Positions 1-5,645 are shown, numbered from the stretch's first letter. The stretch: 7,167 nt of DNA from JABMRP01 sp964444795 (GCA_964444795.1 CAYUIQ010000343.1:1-7167), one strand, 5' to 3'. Notes: generated by a model from the letters alone, not told the origin. Numbers and translations: made by a program.

Positions 1-17
1 CGTGCTCGAATCCACGG

Positions 18-39
18 CACTGCTTGCAAGCAAGCAGTG
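18..39. repeat. Perfect 9-bp palindrome (intergenic hairpin)
   Basis: Arms CACTGCTTG (18-26) and CAAGCAGTG (31-39) are exact reverse complements around a 4-base spacer. The element lies about 90 bases beyond the stop of the minus-strand lipoprotein gene, outside any gene I can support. No T-run follows on either strand, so it is not a classical intrinsic terminator. From memory it resembles dispersed palindromic repeats of planctomycete intergenic DNA, but I cannot verify a family. Confidence 0.6.
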
Positions 40-70
40 GCACACATCCCGGCAAAGTCCCCTTCTTCAA

Positions 71-87
71 CGGACGGTAGGCGTCCG
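71..87 (-). terminator. Hairpin downstream of the lipoprotein gene, possible terminator
   Basis: CGGACG (71-76) pairs perfectly with CGTCCG (82-87) around a 5-base loop. The hairpin begins about 43 bases past the stop codon at 130 on the minus strand. It is GC-rich and well placed to end or protect the transcript. The downstream minus-strand sequence has no uracil tract, so a role as 3' stabiliser or factor-dependent stop site is as likely as intrinsic termination. Confidence 0.3.
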
Positions 88-129
88 GGCACGGTGTCAG
101 AAAGGCGGGAATCTGGTTCCTGGCCAAGC

Positions 130-777
130 TCAGTCCCAGGCGGTTGCGTCCTTGCCCATGTCGATGTAGCGATCGTGCGGATAGAAAAGACGACCGATGC
201 GCCCGGCTAACTCCGAGACGAATTTGCGTTGGAAGGCCCGTTGGCCGGAGTAGGTGGTCGGCGTGTGGGGGTACTGCACCTGAATCGGATTGTCGTAGAC
301 CTCGCGGCCCGTGGTCGTGCAGTCGAACACCTTCACGTTGGCCAAGGCATTGCCCTGGAACAACGTCTGATCTTCCAGCAGTCGATATTCCTCCAGGTCG
401 ATCCCCACGACCATCTGGGCATTCAAGGCTTCGCCGATTTCGGTGTATTCTTCCCACTGATGATTGTCGAGCCAGTCTTCCACCTCGCGGTGGTCCACCA
501 CATCGACCGATTCCCCAAGGTTTCCCTTGATCAAGCCGGCGACTTGTTTGGCCAACGTTCGCGCGACGTCGGAATCACTGTAGTGAATACCGGCAACCGG
601 CCGGCACACGACGACCACGCGTTTTTCCTTCAACCCGTCGTAATCGGCGGGCTCGTCGTTTCCTTTGATCAAGTACACCCCCATGGTCAAGACATGGCAG
701 CCGCCCACAGCGGCGAAGATCGTCACTGCCCCAGCAAGAAGGGCAAGATAGCGGCAGCGCGATACGCAACGAAACAT
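130..777 (-). CDS. Putative lipoprotein of unknown function
   Basis: This 215-residue protein is not recognised at family level. Its N-terminus looks like a lipoprotein signal: a basic start (Arg3, Arg7, Arg9), a hydrophobic stretch at about 11-24, then V-G-G-C with the candidate lipidated cysteine at 27. The mature part runs from a beta-strand-like stretch (RVVVVC, about 53-58) through a segment on helices and DxxD-type loops to a VVGIDLEEY strand and a VKVFD...TGREVYD segment. This layout recalls the small periplasmic alpha/beta lipoproteins of the CsgG/LpoB/TolB-N type, which is inference from pattern only. The ATG at 777 is preceded by GAGGTG at a 5-base spacing, and the gene ends in TGA. 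It shares its strand with rny and ymdB but is separated by 246 bases, so it probably has its own promoter. It is expected to sit at a membrane facing the periplasm. Confidence 0.85.
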   Translation of the reverse strand: MFRCVSRCRYLALLAGAVTIFAAVGGCHVLTMGVYLIKGNDEPADYDGLKEKRVVVVCRPVAGIHYSDSDVARTLAKQVAGLIKGNLGESVDVVDHREVEDWLDNHQWEEYTEIGEALNAQMVVGIDLEEYRLLEDQTLFQGNALANVKVFDCTTTGREVYDNPIQVQYPHTPTTYSGQRAFQRKFVSELAGRIGRLFYPHDRYIDMGKDATAWD

Positions 778-782
778 AGGAA

Positions 783-788
783 CACCTC
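783..788 (-). promoter_or_regulatory. Ribosome binding site of the lipoprotein gene
   Basis: GAGGTG read on the minus strand lies 5 bases before the ATG at 775-777. It supports this start for the lipoprotein with its full signal sequence. Confidence 0.6.
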
Positions 789-898
789 GCTATGGTTTTG
801 GCGGCTGGGGGGAAGGTCGAGCGGACAAGGACCGGCGGTCTTTCCGCCTACGGATACTCATCCGCGGAACCGCGCCACGACGATCCAAGGAGGCGGGA

Positions 899-927
899 GC
901 ATAACGAGGCCGCCCGCCCGCCACAAG
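899..927 (-). promoter_or_regulatory. Weak candidate promoter for the lipoprotein gene
   Basis: On the minus strand a TTGTGG element is followed after 17 bases by TATGCT (899-904). The match to the sigma-70 consensus is 3/6 and 4/6. It would place transcription start roughly 115 bases before the ATG at 777. The 246-base gap after ymdB makes an own promoter plausible, but this specific site is a guess. The rest of the gap holds only a GC-rich run near 1005-1020 that can fold. Confidence 0.18.
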
Positions 928-1023
928 ACCGGTTTTCCTGACTCCACCCAGAAGAGGTATTCCAGGGGCGGCCGATGAAGAACTTGCCGATTTCGATCCG
1001 CCCGGCCCGGGGGGCCCCTGGTG

Positions 1024-1845
1024 CTACGAGGGGGTTTGAACCAGCGCGGCACAGCGGTCGGCCTCGACTCGGTCTACCGCCAGACGGCGGATTGCGCTGG
1101 CCCGGCCGGTCGATGGATCGCAATCGACAATCGTACCGTGCAGGCGAACGTCTTCGGTGGCCACTTCGAAGTGGGTAGGCCAACAGGTTCGGGCCGTTTG
1201 CAGCACCCGATCGATTCTCCGTCCGATAATACTCTCGTGGGGACCGGTCATCCCCACGTCGCACTGGAACGCCGTGCCACCGGGAAAAATCTGTTCGTCG
1301 GCGGTGGCGACGTGGGTGTGCGTGCCCAGAACGGCAGTCACGCGGCCGTTGAGATGCCGTCCCATGAGCTGCATGTCGCTGGTCGCCTCGGCGTGGAAGT
1401 CAACGACAATGTTCTTCACGCCGGCGGGCAACAGGCCGAGAACACGATCGGCCGCGTGAAAGGGGCAATCGACCGGCTTCATGAATACACGGCCCAGCAA
1501 ACTCACCACGGCGACGCGCAAGCCGCCGCGGGTCTGAAGGACGGTGAACTCGCGGCCGGGCGCCTCGGGGGGAAAGTTGGCCGGGCGAACGATGCGAATT
1601 TCGGTTCGCAAGACCGAGGCGATCTCGCGACGCCGGTAGACGTGATCGCCCATCGTAATGCAGTCGACGCCCGCGGCGATGAGCTCTTCGTAGATCTCGG
1701 GCGTCAATCCCGATCCTCCGGCAGCGTTCTCCGCGTTGGCCACCACCAGATCGAGGTTCTCTTTTTCCCGAAGCCCGGCCAGCGCGCGGGTAACGATCTG
1801 GCGCCCCGGCTTACCGACGATATCCCCAATCAGAAGAAGCCGCAC
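1024..1845 (-). CDS. ymdB: YmdB-family metallophosphoesterase (TIGR00282 type)
   Basis: At 273 residues the length fits the family (about 265). These proteins are calcineurin-fold, metal-dependent phosphodiesterases; the Bacillus subtilis member hydrolyses 2',3'-cyclic nucleotides and affects biofilm genes. Visible motifs in order are GDIVGKPGR (Asp8), ANAENAAGGSGLT (Glu39, Asn40), TMGDH (67-68), VDFHAE (His151), GTHTHV (His176, His178) and the FQCDVGMTGP signature near 193-202. The oddity is Asp67, where the well-studied relatives have Asn in MGNH, a metal ligand. The start is GTG at 1845: the protein begins directly with the family's first strand (RLLLIGD), while the nearby ATG at 1851-1853 is out of frame. 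No clear Shine-Dalgarno sequence is seen. The gene lies 40 bases after rny on the same strand, a widely conserved pairing that suggests co-transcription. It is cytoplasmic, with no signal peptide. Confidence 0.95.
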   Translation of the reverse strand: MRLLLIGDIVGKPGRQIVTRALAGLREKENLDLVVANAENAAGGSGLTPEIYEELIAAGVDCITMGDHVYRRREIASVLRTEIRIVRPANFPPEAPGREFTVLQTRGGLRVAVVSLLGRVFMKPVDCPFHAADRVLGLLPAGVKNIVVDFHAEATSDMQLMGRHLNGRVTAVLGTHTHVATADEQIFPGGTAFQCDVGMTGPHESIIGRRIDRVLQTARTCWPTHFEVATEDVRLHGTIVDCDPSTGRASAIRRLAVDRVEADRCAALVQTPS

Positions 1846-1867
1846 GGCGTCATGTCTTTCTGGTGTG

Positions 1868-1888
1868 GTCCCTAGTCCCTAGTCCCTA
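1868..1888 (-). repeat. Three perfect tandem copies of a 7-base unit at the end of rny
   Basis: The plus strand reads GTCCCTA three times without mismatch. On the minus strand this is TAGGGAC x3, and the first TAG is the stop codon of rny. Because the unit is 7 bases long, the three TAGs fall in the three different reading frames. The array sits inside the 40-base rny-ymdB gap and ends about 22 bases before the ymdB start. Confidence 0.9.
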
Positions 1889-3490
1889 CCTCGCCATTTC
1901 CGTATGGCGGGTCTCGCGCAAGACGGTCACCTTGATTTCTCCCGGATAGGTCAGCCGCTCCTCGAAGGCCTTGACGATATCGCGGCAGACCTTGGCTGCC
2001 GATTCGTCGCTGGTATCCTTGGAGCTGACGATGACGCGGAGTTCGCGGCCGGCCTGAATGGCAAACGCTTGTTCCACGCCGGAGAAACTGCCGGCAATGG
2101 ACTCGAGTTCTTCCATCCGTTTGACGTAACGTTCGAGCGTTTCTCGCCGCGCTCCGGGTCGCGAGGCGCTACAGGCGTCGGAGGCCGCCACGATGGCCGT
2201 GTAGGGGCGGTCGACCCGGAGATTTTCGTGATGGTCGGCGGCCGCGCGGATCACATCGTCGGATTCGCTGTAGCGTTTGAGTAGATCGGCGCCGATCTTG
2301 GGATGCCCCCCTTCAGCCTCGTGGTCGGCGGCTTTGCCGATGTCGTGCAGCAGGCCGCAACGCCGGGCCAGCGCGCCGTCGAGTCCCATCTCGTCGGCCA
2401 GCATCCCGGCCACGTAGGCCACCTCGACGCTGTGCCGCAACACGTTCTGGCTGTAGCTGGTGCGAAAGCGGAGACGTCCCAGCAGATGAATGATCCGCTC
2501 GTGCAGCCCGTGAACGTCGACCTCCTGGCAAGCTTCATTGCCGAGCTTCTGGATGTTGCGATCCATCTCGCGCTGCGTGGCGGTAACGATCTCCTCGATG
2601 CGCGAGGGGTGGATTCGTCCGTCGGCGATCAGCTTATCCAGCGAGATTCGGGCGATCTCGCGGCGAATCATGTCGAACCCGCTGACAATCACCACCCCGG
2701 GCGTGTCGTCAATGATGACATCCACGCCGGTGGCCTTCTCGAAGGCGCGGATGTTTCGCCCCTCGCGGCCGATGATCCGGCCCTTCATCTCGTCGTTGGG
2801 GATGTCGATCGTGCTGGTGGTCGTCTCGGCCGTGTGCGCGGCGGCATATCGCTGCAACGAGGTGAGCAGCACTTCCCGGGCTTTCTGATCGCACGTTTCG
2901 GCGGCCTGCTTCTCGTACTTCATCACCAGCGCGCCGGATTCGCGGCGCAACTGGGTCTCCAGGAGCTCCAACAACCGCGAGGTGGCTTCCTCCCGGTTCA
3001 GTCCGCTGAGTTCGTGGAGGGTCTGCCGCTGCAGGTCGACGAGTTTGGAGAGTTCGTCCTTGCGTTTGTCGGCATCCTGGATCCGCTCGGTCAGCTTGCG
3101 TTGGGTGCCCTCGACGATCTTCTCCTGCTTTTGCAGTTGGTCGCCTTGTTTCTCCAGCGTATCCTGGCGGCGGTCGAGCATCCGCTCGCGTTCGTGCAAC
3201 TCCCGGCGAAGCTTGCGGAGGTCTTTTTCGCCTTCGGCTTTCTGTTGCAGGGCCGCTTCCTTGAGTTCCAGCTCGGCCTCTTTGCGGCGATTCTCCACCT
3301 CTCGCTCGGCCCGGGCCACGATTTCCTGCGAGTCGCGTTCGGCATCCCGGCGACGCAAATGATCGAGAAATTTGACCAGGATGAAGGTCATCACGGCCGC
3401 CGTCGCGGCGATGCCGATCACCAGGGTCGCGTCGCCACCGGTCAGGGCCAGCGGCAAACCGGCAAGGAGCATGGGTTGTCCAACAGTCAC
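1886..3490 (-). CDS. rny: Ribonuclease Y (membrane-anchored endoribonuclease)
   Basis: RNase Y starts mRNA decay and processing by single-strand endonucleolytic cuts and is tethered to the inner face of the cytoplasmic membrane. The 534 residues match the family size (about 520). In order there are a single membrane helix at about 21-41, a long charged coiled coil at about 45-200, a KH RNA-binding domain (GRIIGREGRNIRAF, 237-250), and an HD domain with His353 (LRHS), His382-Asp383 (LLHDIGKA), the EGGHPKIGADL segment from 393 and ADHHEN (418-423). The hallmark RPGARRETLE and FAIQAGRELRV blocks follow. All key HD residues are present, so it should be active. The GTG at 3490 is preferred: GGGGAG lies 6 bases upstream and an in-frame TAA lies eight codons before it. 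The ATG at 3472 (codon 7) would also keep the membrane helix but has no good ribosome binding site. ymdB follows by 40 bases. Confidence 0.97.
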   Translation of the reverse strand: MTVGQPMLLAGLPLALTGGDATLVIGIAATAAVMTFILVKFLDHLRRRDAERDSQEIVARAEREVENRRKEAELELKEAALQQKAEGEKDLRKLRRELHERERMLDRRQDTLEKQGDQLQKQEKIVEGTQRKLTERIQDADKRKDELSKLVDLQRQTLHELSGLNREEATSRLLELLETQLRRESGALVMKYEKQAAETCDQKAREVLLTSLQRYAAAHTAETTTSTIDIPNDEMKGRIIGREGRNIRAFEKATGVDVIIDDTPGVVIVSGFDMIRREIARISLDKLIADGRIHPSRIEEIVTATQREMDRNIQKLGNEACQEVDVHGLHERIIHLLGRLRFRTSYSQNVLRHSVEVAYVAGMLADEMGLDGALARRCGLLHDIGKAADHEAEGGHPKIGADLLKRYSESDDVIRAAADHHENLRVDRPYTAIVAASDACSASRPGARRETLERYVKRMEELESIAGSFSGVEQAFAIQAGRELRVIVSSKDTSDESAAKVCRDIVKAFEERLTYPGEIKVTVLRETRHTEMAR

Positions 3491-3496
3491 GGCGGG

Positions 3497-3502
3497 CTCC
3501 CC
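3497..3502 (-). promoter_or_regulatory. Ribosome binding site of rny, decides the GTG start
   Basis: GGGGAG on the minus strand is 6 bases before the GTG at 3488-3490. The in-frame ATG six codons later has only weak purine content before it, so the GTG is the better start. Confidence 0.6.
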
Positions 3503-3675
3503 GTCTTCGTCTTAGGGCAGCAAAGTGACTGGACGCAATAGGCCGACCCCCCGAGACAACTTCGCCGCCGGGCTTCGTTGCCGGGTGTTGTCAACAGTCG
3601 ACCGGAGAAGAGATGAGGGAACGACCGGCGTTCAACTCGAATTCCGCTTCCTACGAGTCGCCGGGGCTCTGCATG

Positions 3676-3690
3676 GGCGCCAGTGGCGCC
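3676..3690. repeat. Perfect 6-bp hairpin with 3-base loop
   Basis: GGCGCC AGT GGCGCC: because GGCGCC is its own reverse complement, this is both a direct and an inverted repeat. It starts about 19 bases beyond the stop of the possible small gene ending at 3709 on the minus strand, where a transcript-end hairpin would be expected. No T-run follows. Confidence 0.5.
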
Positions 3691-3708
3691 GAGTCAGACC
3701 GGCAGCCC

Positions 3709-4008
3709 TTACCGTACCGGCCCATGACGTTCCCAGGCGTGCGGCTCCCCCTTTAGGGGAGCTTCCGCCGGTGGGATATCCGCCAGATACCAGTCGGACA
3801 GACTACCAAACTTACTCCACTGGGAATCAACGTGCGTCAAACCGCCGTACGGAAGGTGACGGCCAACGGGCACACAACGGCGCGAATCGCCTTTCGGCGG
3901 CACCGGAGCCAACGCCCACTGCCTCTGCAACCACGGCCAGTGGCCGATCTTCGACTCGCCAAAAACCATGGCGACGATATAGCGAAGAACGATCGTTAGC
4001 CGGTACAT
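3709..4008 (-). CDS. Possible small protein of unknown function upstream of rny
   Basis: This is a 99-residue open frame that I do not recognise. The main support is the start: ATG at 4006-4008 has GGGAGGT 8 bases upstream, the best Shine-Dalgarno match in the window. The N-terminus is hydrophobic with two interspersed arginines (YRLTIVLRYIVAMVF, residues 2-16), compatible with a short membrane anchor or uncleaved signal. The rest is polar and unusually rich in Trp (6) and Pro, without repeats. The frame stays open upstream to a GTG at 4134, but that start has no ribosome binding site. It ends with TAA 218 bases before rny. Against it: the sequence contains a perfect 7-bp hairpin near its 3' end, codon choice is not clearly that of the neighbours, and an overlapping plus-strand frame is also open. 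It may be a real small gene, a decayed gene, or chance. Confidence 0.35.
   Translation of the reverse strand: MYRLTIVLRYIVAMVFGESKIGHWPWLQRQWALAPVPPKGDSRRCVPVGRHLPYGGLTHVDSQWSKFGSLSDWYLADIPPAEAPLKGEPHAWERHGPVR
3744..3762. repeat. Perfect 7-bp hairpin with 5-base loop
   Basis: GCTCCCC (3744-3750) and GGGGAGC (3756-3762) pair exactly around CTTTA. It lies within the 3' third of the doubtful small gene at 3709-4008, which weakens the case for that gene or makes the hairpin part of its message. There is no T-run on either side. It may be a copy of a dispersed intergenic repeat. Confidence 0.6.
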
Positions 4009-4016
4009 TGCCTCAC

Positions 4017-4023
4017 ACCTCCC
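4017..4023 (-). promoter_or_regulatory. Strong Shine-Dalgarno sequence before the possible small gene
   Basis: GGGAGGT on the minus strand, 8 bases before the ATG at 4006-4008, includes the full GGAGGT core complementary to the 16S rRNA 3' end. It is the strongest argument that 3709-4008 is translated. Confidence 0.45.
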
Positions 4024-4104
4024 AGTCGCGGGGTGGTTTTGTTCTTGCTGCCCAGAGACACAGATCCCGTTGGGAATTCGCAATCGAACCACAACTCGGC
4101 CGGC

Positions 4105-4120
4105 CCCCAACTTTCTGGGG
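4105..4120. repeat. Short hairpin upstream of the possible small gene
   Basis: CCCCA (4105-4109) and TGGGG (4116-4120) form a 5-bp stem around a 6-base loop. If the small minus-strand gene is transcribed from beyond 4120, this would sit in its leader, about 100 bases before the ATG. Too short to assign a role. Confidence 0.3.
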
Positions 4121-4124
4121 TCAC

Positions 4125-4158
4125 CGATAGTCACTCTGCATTCGGGTTTTTTCTATCG
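4125..4158. repeat. 6-bp inverted repeat enclosing a T6 run
   Basis: CGATAG (4125-4130) and CTATCG (4153-4158) are exact reverse complements, 22 bases apart, with six T residues at 4147-4152 between them. The geometry does not fit an intrinsic terminator, because the T-run is in the loop. It could be a protein-binding site between the divergent units or chance. Confidence 0.3.
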
Positions 4159-4213
4159 TAACGTGCGTCGGACCAGCGGAGGTGCCAACGGCAAACCGAC
4201 CGGTCCAGTGCAT

Positions 4214-4243
4214 CTGCCATTATTGTCGCACCTGGCGTATACT
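4214..4243 (+). promoter_or_regulatory. Likely sigma-70-type promoter for tilS
   Basis: CTGCCA (4214-4219; 4/6 to TTGACA), an 18-base spacer and TATACT (4238-4243; 5/6 to TATAAT) make the best promoter match seen in the intergenic region. Transcription would begin near 4250, giving a leader of roughly 215 bases before the tilS ATG. No riboswitch fold is recognisable in that leader. Confidence 0.4.
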
Positions 4244-4467
4244 GCAAGTCGCCGACACCAGAACTCCCCATTTCGAGATAAATATGTCGTCCCGGGAGCG
4301 GCTGGCGCAAGGTGGGCAATTCACGAGGAGTTTATCGGCAGTCCGAGGGCCCCTGCGTGAAGCGATTCTCGCAGTCACCCTGGGCCGCAGGACGCTGGGC
4401 CGCCAAGAAGTATCTCGAGAAATTGCCTTAACTCCTTATACAGAAACATATTCCAACCATCCTCCCA

Positions 4468-5502
4468 ATGACCGGATCGCAAACCCCCGAAGCACGTTTC
4501 GCCGCTGCCTGGAACCCCCTCCATTGGCGAGATCTTACGGTGGTCCTTGCCATTTCCGGGGGGGCCGACAGCGTCGCCCTGCTGCGATTGGCCACGGCGG
4601 TCCGAGACCGGGGGCCGGGGCAATTGATCGCCGCCCATTTCAATCATCAGTTACGAGGCGATGAGTCCCGGGCCGATCAGGACTTGGTCCAACGGCTTTG
4701 CCGACAACTGGACGTCCCCTGCACGGTGGGCGATTCCGCTCGGACCGAAACGACACCGCCGGAGGGCTCCAACGGTGGCGAGGGCCCTGAAGCGACCGCC
4801 CGCAGGGCCCGATACGCGTTTCTTCACGAAACGGCCGCCCGGTGCGGCGCCCGTTATGTGGTCACCGCCCATACGGCCGACGACCAGGCCGAGACGATCC
4901 TCCATCGCATTCTCCGCGGGACGGGCATCGGCGGATTGAGCGGCATGCATCGAGCCCGAGCGCTGGACCCGTGTACCACGCTGCTGAGGCCGCTGCTGTC
5001 GTTTCATCACCGGGAGTTGGTCGCCTATCTCCAGACGATCGGCCAGCCGTACCGTGAGGATTCGAGCAATCGGGACTCGCGTTTCACGCGCAACCGCATC
5101 CGTCACGAACTGCTGCCGCAATTGGCCCGGGATTTCAACGCCGACGTCGGCCAGGCGCTTCTCCGTCTGGGCACGCTGGCCGGAGAAGCGCAAGGGGTGA
5201 TCGACGTGTTGGTCGACGAGCTTCTGGGGCGGTGCGTTACGCGCGACGAGCCGGCCGTCCTTCGCATCGATCTGGCGGAGTTGGCGTCGCGACCGCGTTA
5301 CCTGGTGCGCGAGCTGCTGATGGCCGTGTGGAAAGACCGCCGTTGGCCGATGCAGTCGATGGGATTTGCGCAATGGGAATCGCTGGCCGCGATGGCCACC
5401 CCGGGCCCAAACGATGCCCCTTGCCCGGCATCCAAACAGACGCTGCCCGGCGCGATTCGGGCGGAAGTGGTCGGCGGGCGTTTGGTTCTGCGGCAGGGGT
5501 GA
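4468..5502 (+). CDS. tilS: tRNA(Ile)-lysidine synthase TilS
   Basis: TilS uses ATP and lysine to convert the wobble cytidine (C34) of the minor tRNA(Ile) with anticodon CAU to lysidine, switching it from methionine to isoleucine AUA decoding. It is essential and cytoplasmic. The protein has the N-type ATP pyrophosphatase P-loop SGGADS (30-35), AHFNHQLRG (56-64), RRARY (112-116), TAHTADDQAET (133-143), RPLL (174-177), EDSSN (197-201) and RNRIRHELLP (208-217). A substrate-binding region follows and ends with a short LPGAIRAEVVGGRLVL strand motif. At 344 residues it is much shorter than the Escherichia coli enzyme (432) and near the compact Aquifex form, so it appears to lack the separate C-terminal tRNA-binding domain. 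Start: first ATG after an in-frame TAA at 4429. The preceding CCATCCTCCCA has no Shine-Dalgarno motif, so translation may be weak or leader-dependent. The TGA stop is 143 bases before the beta-CASP gene. Confidence 0.96.
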   Translation: MTGSQTPEARFAAAWNPLHWRDLTVVLAISGGADSVALLRLATAVRDRGPGQLIAAHFNHQLRGDESRADQDLVQRLCRQLDVPCTVGDSARTETTPPEGSNGGEGPEATARRARYAFLHETAARCGARYVVTAHTADDQAETILHRILRGTGIGGLSGMHRARALDPCTTLLRPLLSFHHRELVAYLQTIGQPYREDSSNRDSRFTRNRIRHELLPQLARDFNADVGQALLRLGTLAGEAQGVIDVLVDELLGRCVTRDEPAVLRIDLAELASRPRYLVRELLMAVWKDRRWPMQSMGFAQWESLAAMATPGPNDAPCPASKQTLPGAIRAEVVGGRLVLRQG

Positions 5503-5546
5503 TCGTGTTGGCCCGGTTGCCTGCGACGGTTACCCTCGTTTGAACC

Positions 5547-5556
5547 ATACCGGTAT
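5547..5556. repeat. 10-base perfect palindrome in the tilS/beta-CASP gap
   Basis: ATACCGGTAT is its own reverse complement. It lies 44 bases after the tilS stop and about 90 bases before the next gene, where an operator could act on a local promoter. No convincing -35/-10 pair surrounds it, so the role is open. Confidence 0.3.
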
Positions 5557-5573
5557 TCTCCGCAATTTGCCGC

Positions 5574-5581
5574 AAAGGAGG
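5574..5581 (+). promoter_or_regulatory. Orphan Shine-Dalgarno-like sequence
   Basis: AAAGGAGG is a full anti-16S match with no ATG, GTG or TTG within 5-10 bases. The only downstream start-like codons are ATT at once and a TTG about 12 bases on, in a frame giving no plausible protein. It may be chance or a remnant. The beta-CASP gene uses a separate site at 5634-5639. Confidence 0.3.
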
Positions 5582-5633
5582 ATTCCGCCGGAGTTGGCTG
5601 CCGAAGAAACAAGAGGGACCGCCATCATCTCCC

Positions 5634-5639
5634 GAGGAG
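5634..5639 (+). promoter_or_regulatory. Ribosome binding site of the beta-CASP gene
   Basis: GAGGAG lies 6 bases before the GTG at 5646-5648. It settles the start, since the frame is open back to a TGA at 5541 but offers no other start codon. Confidence 0.7.
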
Positions 5640-5645
5640 AACGCC

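Larger units (their letters stand above)
3491..4467. other. Divergent intergenic region between rny and tilS
   Basis: This stretch of about 1 kb separates the starts of the minus-strand rny and the plus-strand tilS. It is visibly less GC-rich than the genes around it. It holds a possible small minus-strand gene (3709-4008), two strong hairpins inside or beside that gene, a weaker hairpin and an inverted repeat with a T6 run (4105-4158), and a likely promoter for tilS (4214-4243). I looked for tRNA, tmRNA, SRP RNA and RNase P RNA signatures on both strands and saw none. A TTGACA at 3589-3594 (minus strand), upstream of rny, has no matching -10 at the right distance. Nothing else in 3503-3675 or 4244-4467 is recognisable. 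Confidence 0.7.

Noticed and set aside
1..17. T-arm-like TTCGA motif at the left edge (minus strand)
   Set aside because: The flanking bases do not form a proper 5-bp T-stem and no other tRNA arm is found nearby.
229..978. 249-codon plus-strand frame opposite the lipoprotein gene
   Set aside because: The minus-strand frame has a lipoprotein signal and a ribosome binding site; the plus-strand frame runs through intergenic DNA without any feature.
848..1264. Minus-strand frames across the ymdB-lipoprotein gap
   Set aside because: They overlap the end of ymdB in another frame, lack ribosome binding sites and show no domain.
1021..1875. 284-codon plus-strand frame opposite ymdB
   Set aside because: It is a shadow of the metallophosphoesterase gene, which has its full set of metal ligands on the minus strand.
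2303..3541. 412-codon plus-strand frame opposite rny
   Set aside because: It is the antisense shadow of RNase Y. The minus-strand frame carries all KH and HD motifs, while this one has no recognisable domain; GC-rich codon use keeps it open.
3589..3594. Consensus TTGACA upstream of rny on the minus strand
   Set aside because: No TATAAT-like hexamer lies 16-18 bases downstream; the sequence there is GC only. It also lies in a small TGTTG-T-CAACA palindrome and may be chance.
3525..4130. 201-codon plus-strand frame in the divergent region
   Set aside because: Composition is Arg/Pro/Ser/Thr-rich as in a random GC-rich frame, there is no ribosome binding site, and no motif is visible.
4381..4403. 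Direct repeat of TGGGCCGC in the tilS leader
   Set aside because: Two copies of an 8-base GC-rich word 15 bases apart are not remarkable in this base composition.
4182..4664. 160-codon plus-strand frame overlapping the tilS start
   Set aside because: It is in a different frame from tilS, runs 200 bases into it, and has no ribosome binding site or motif. It does not supply a missing TilS N-terminus, since TilS is complete from 4468.
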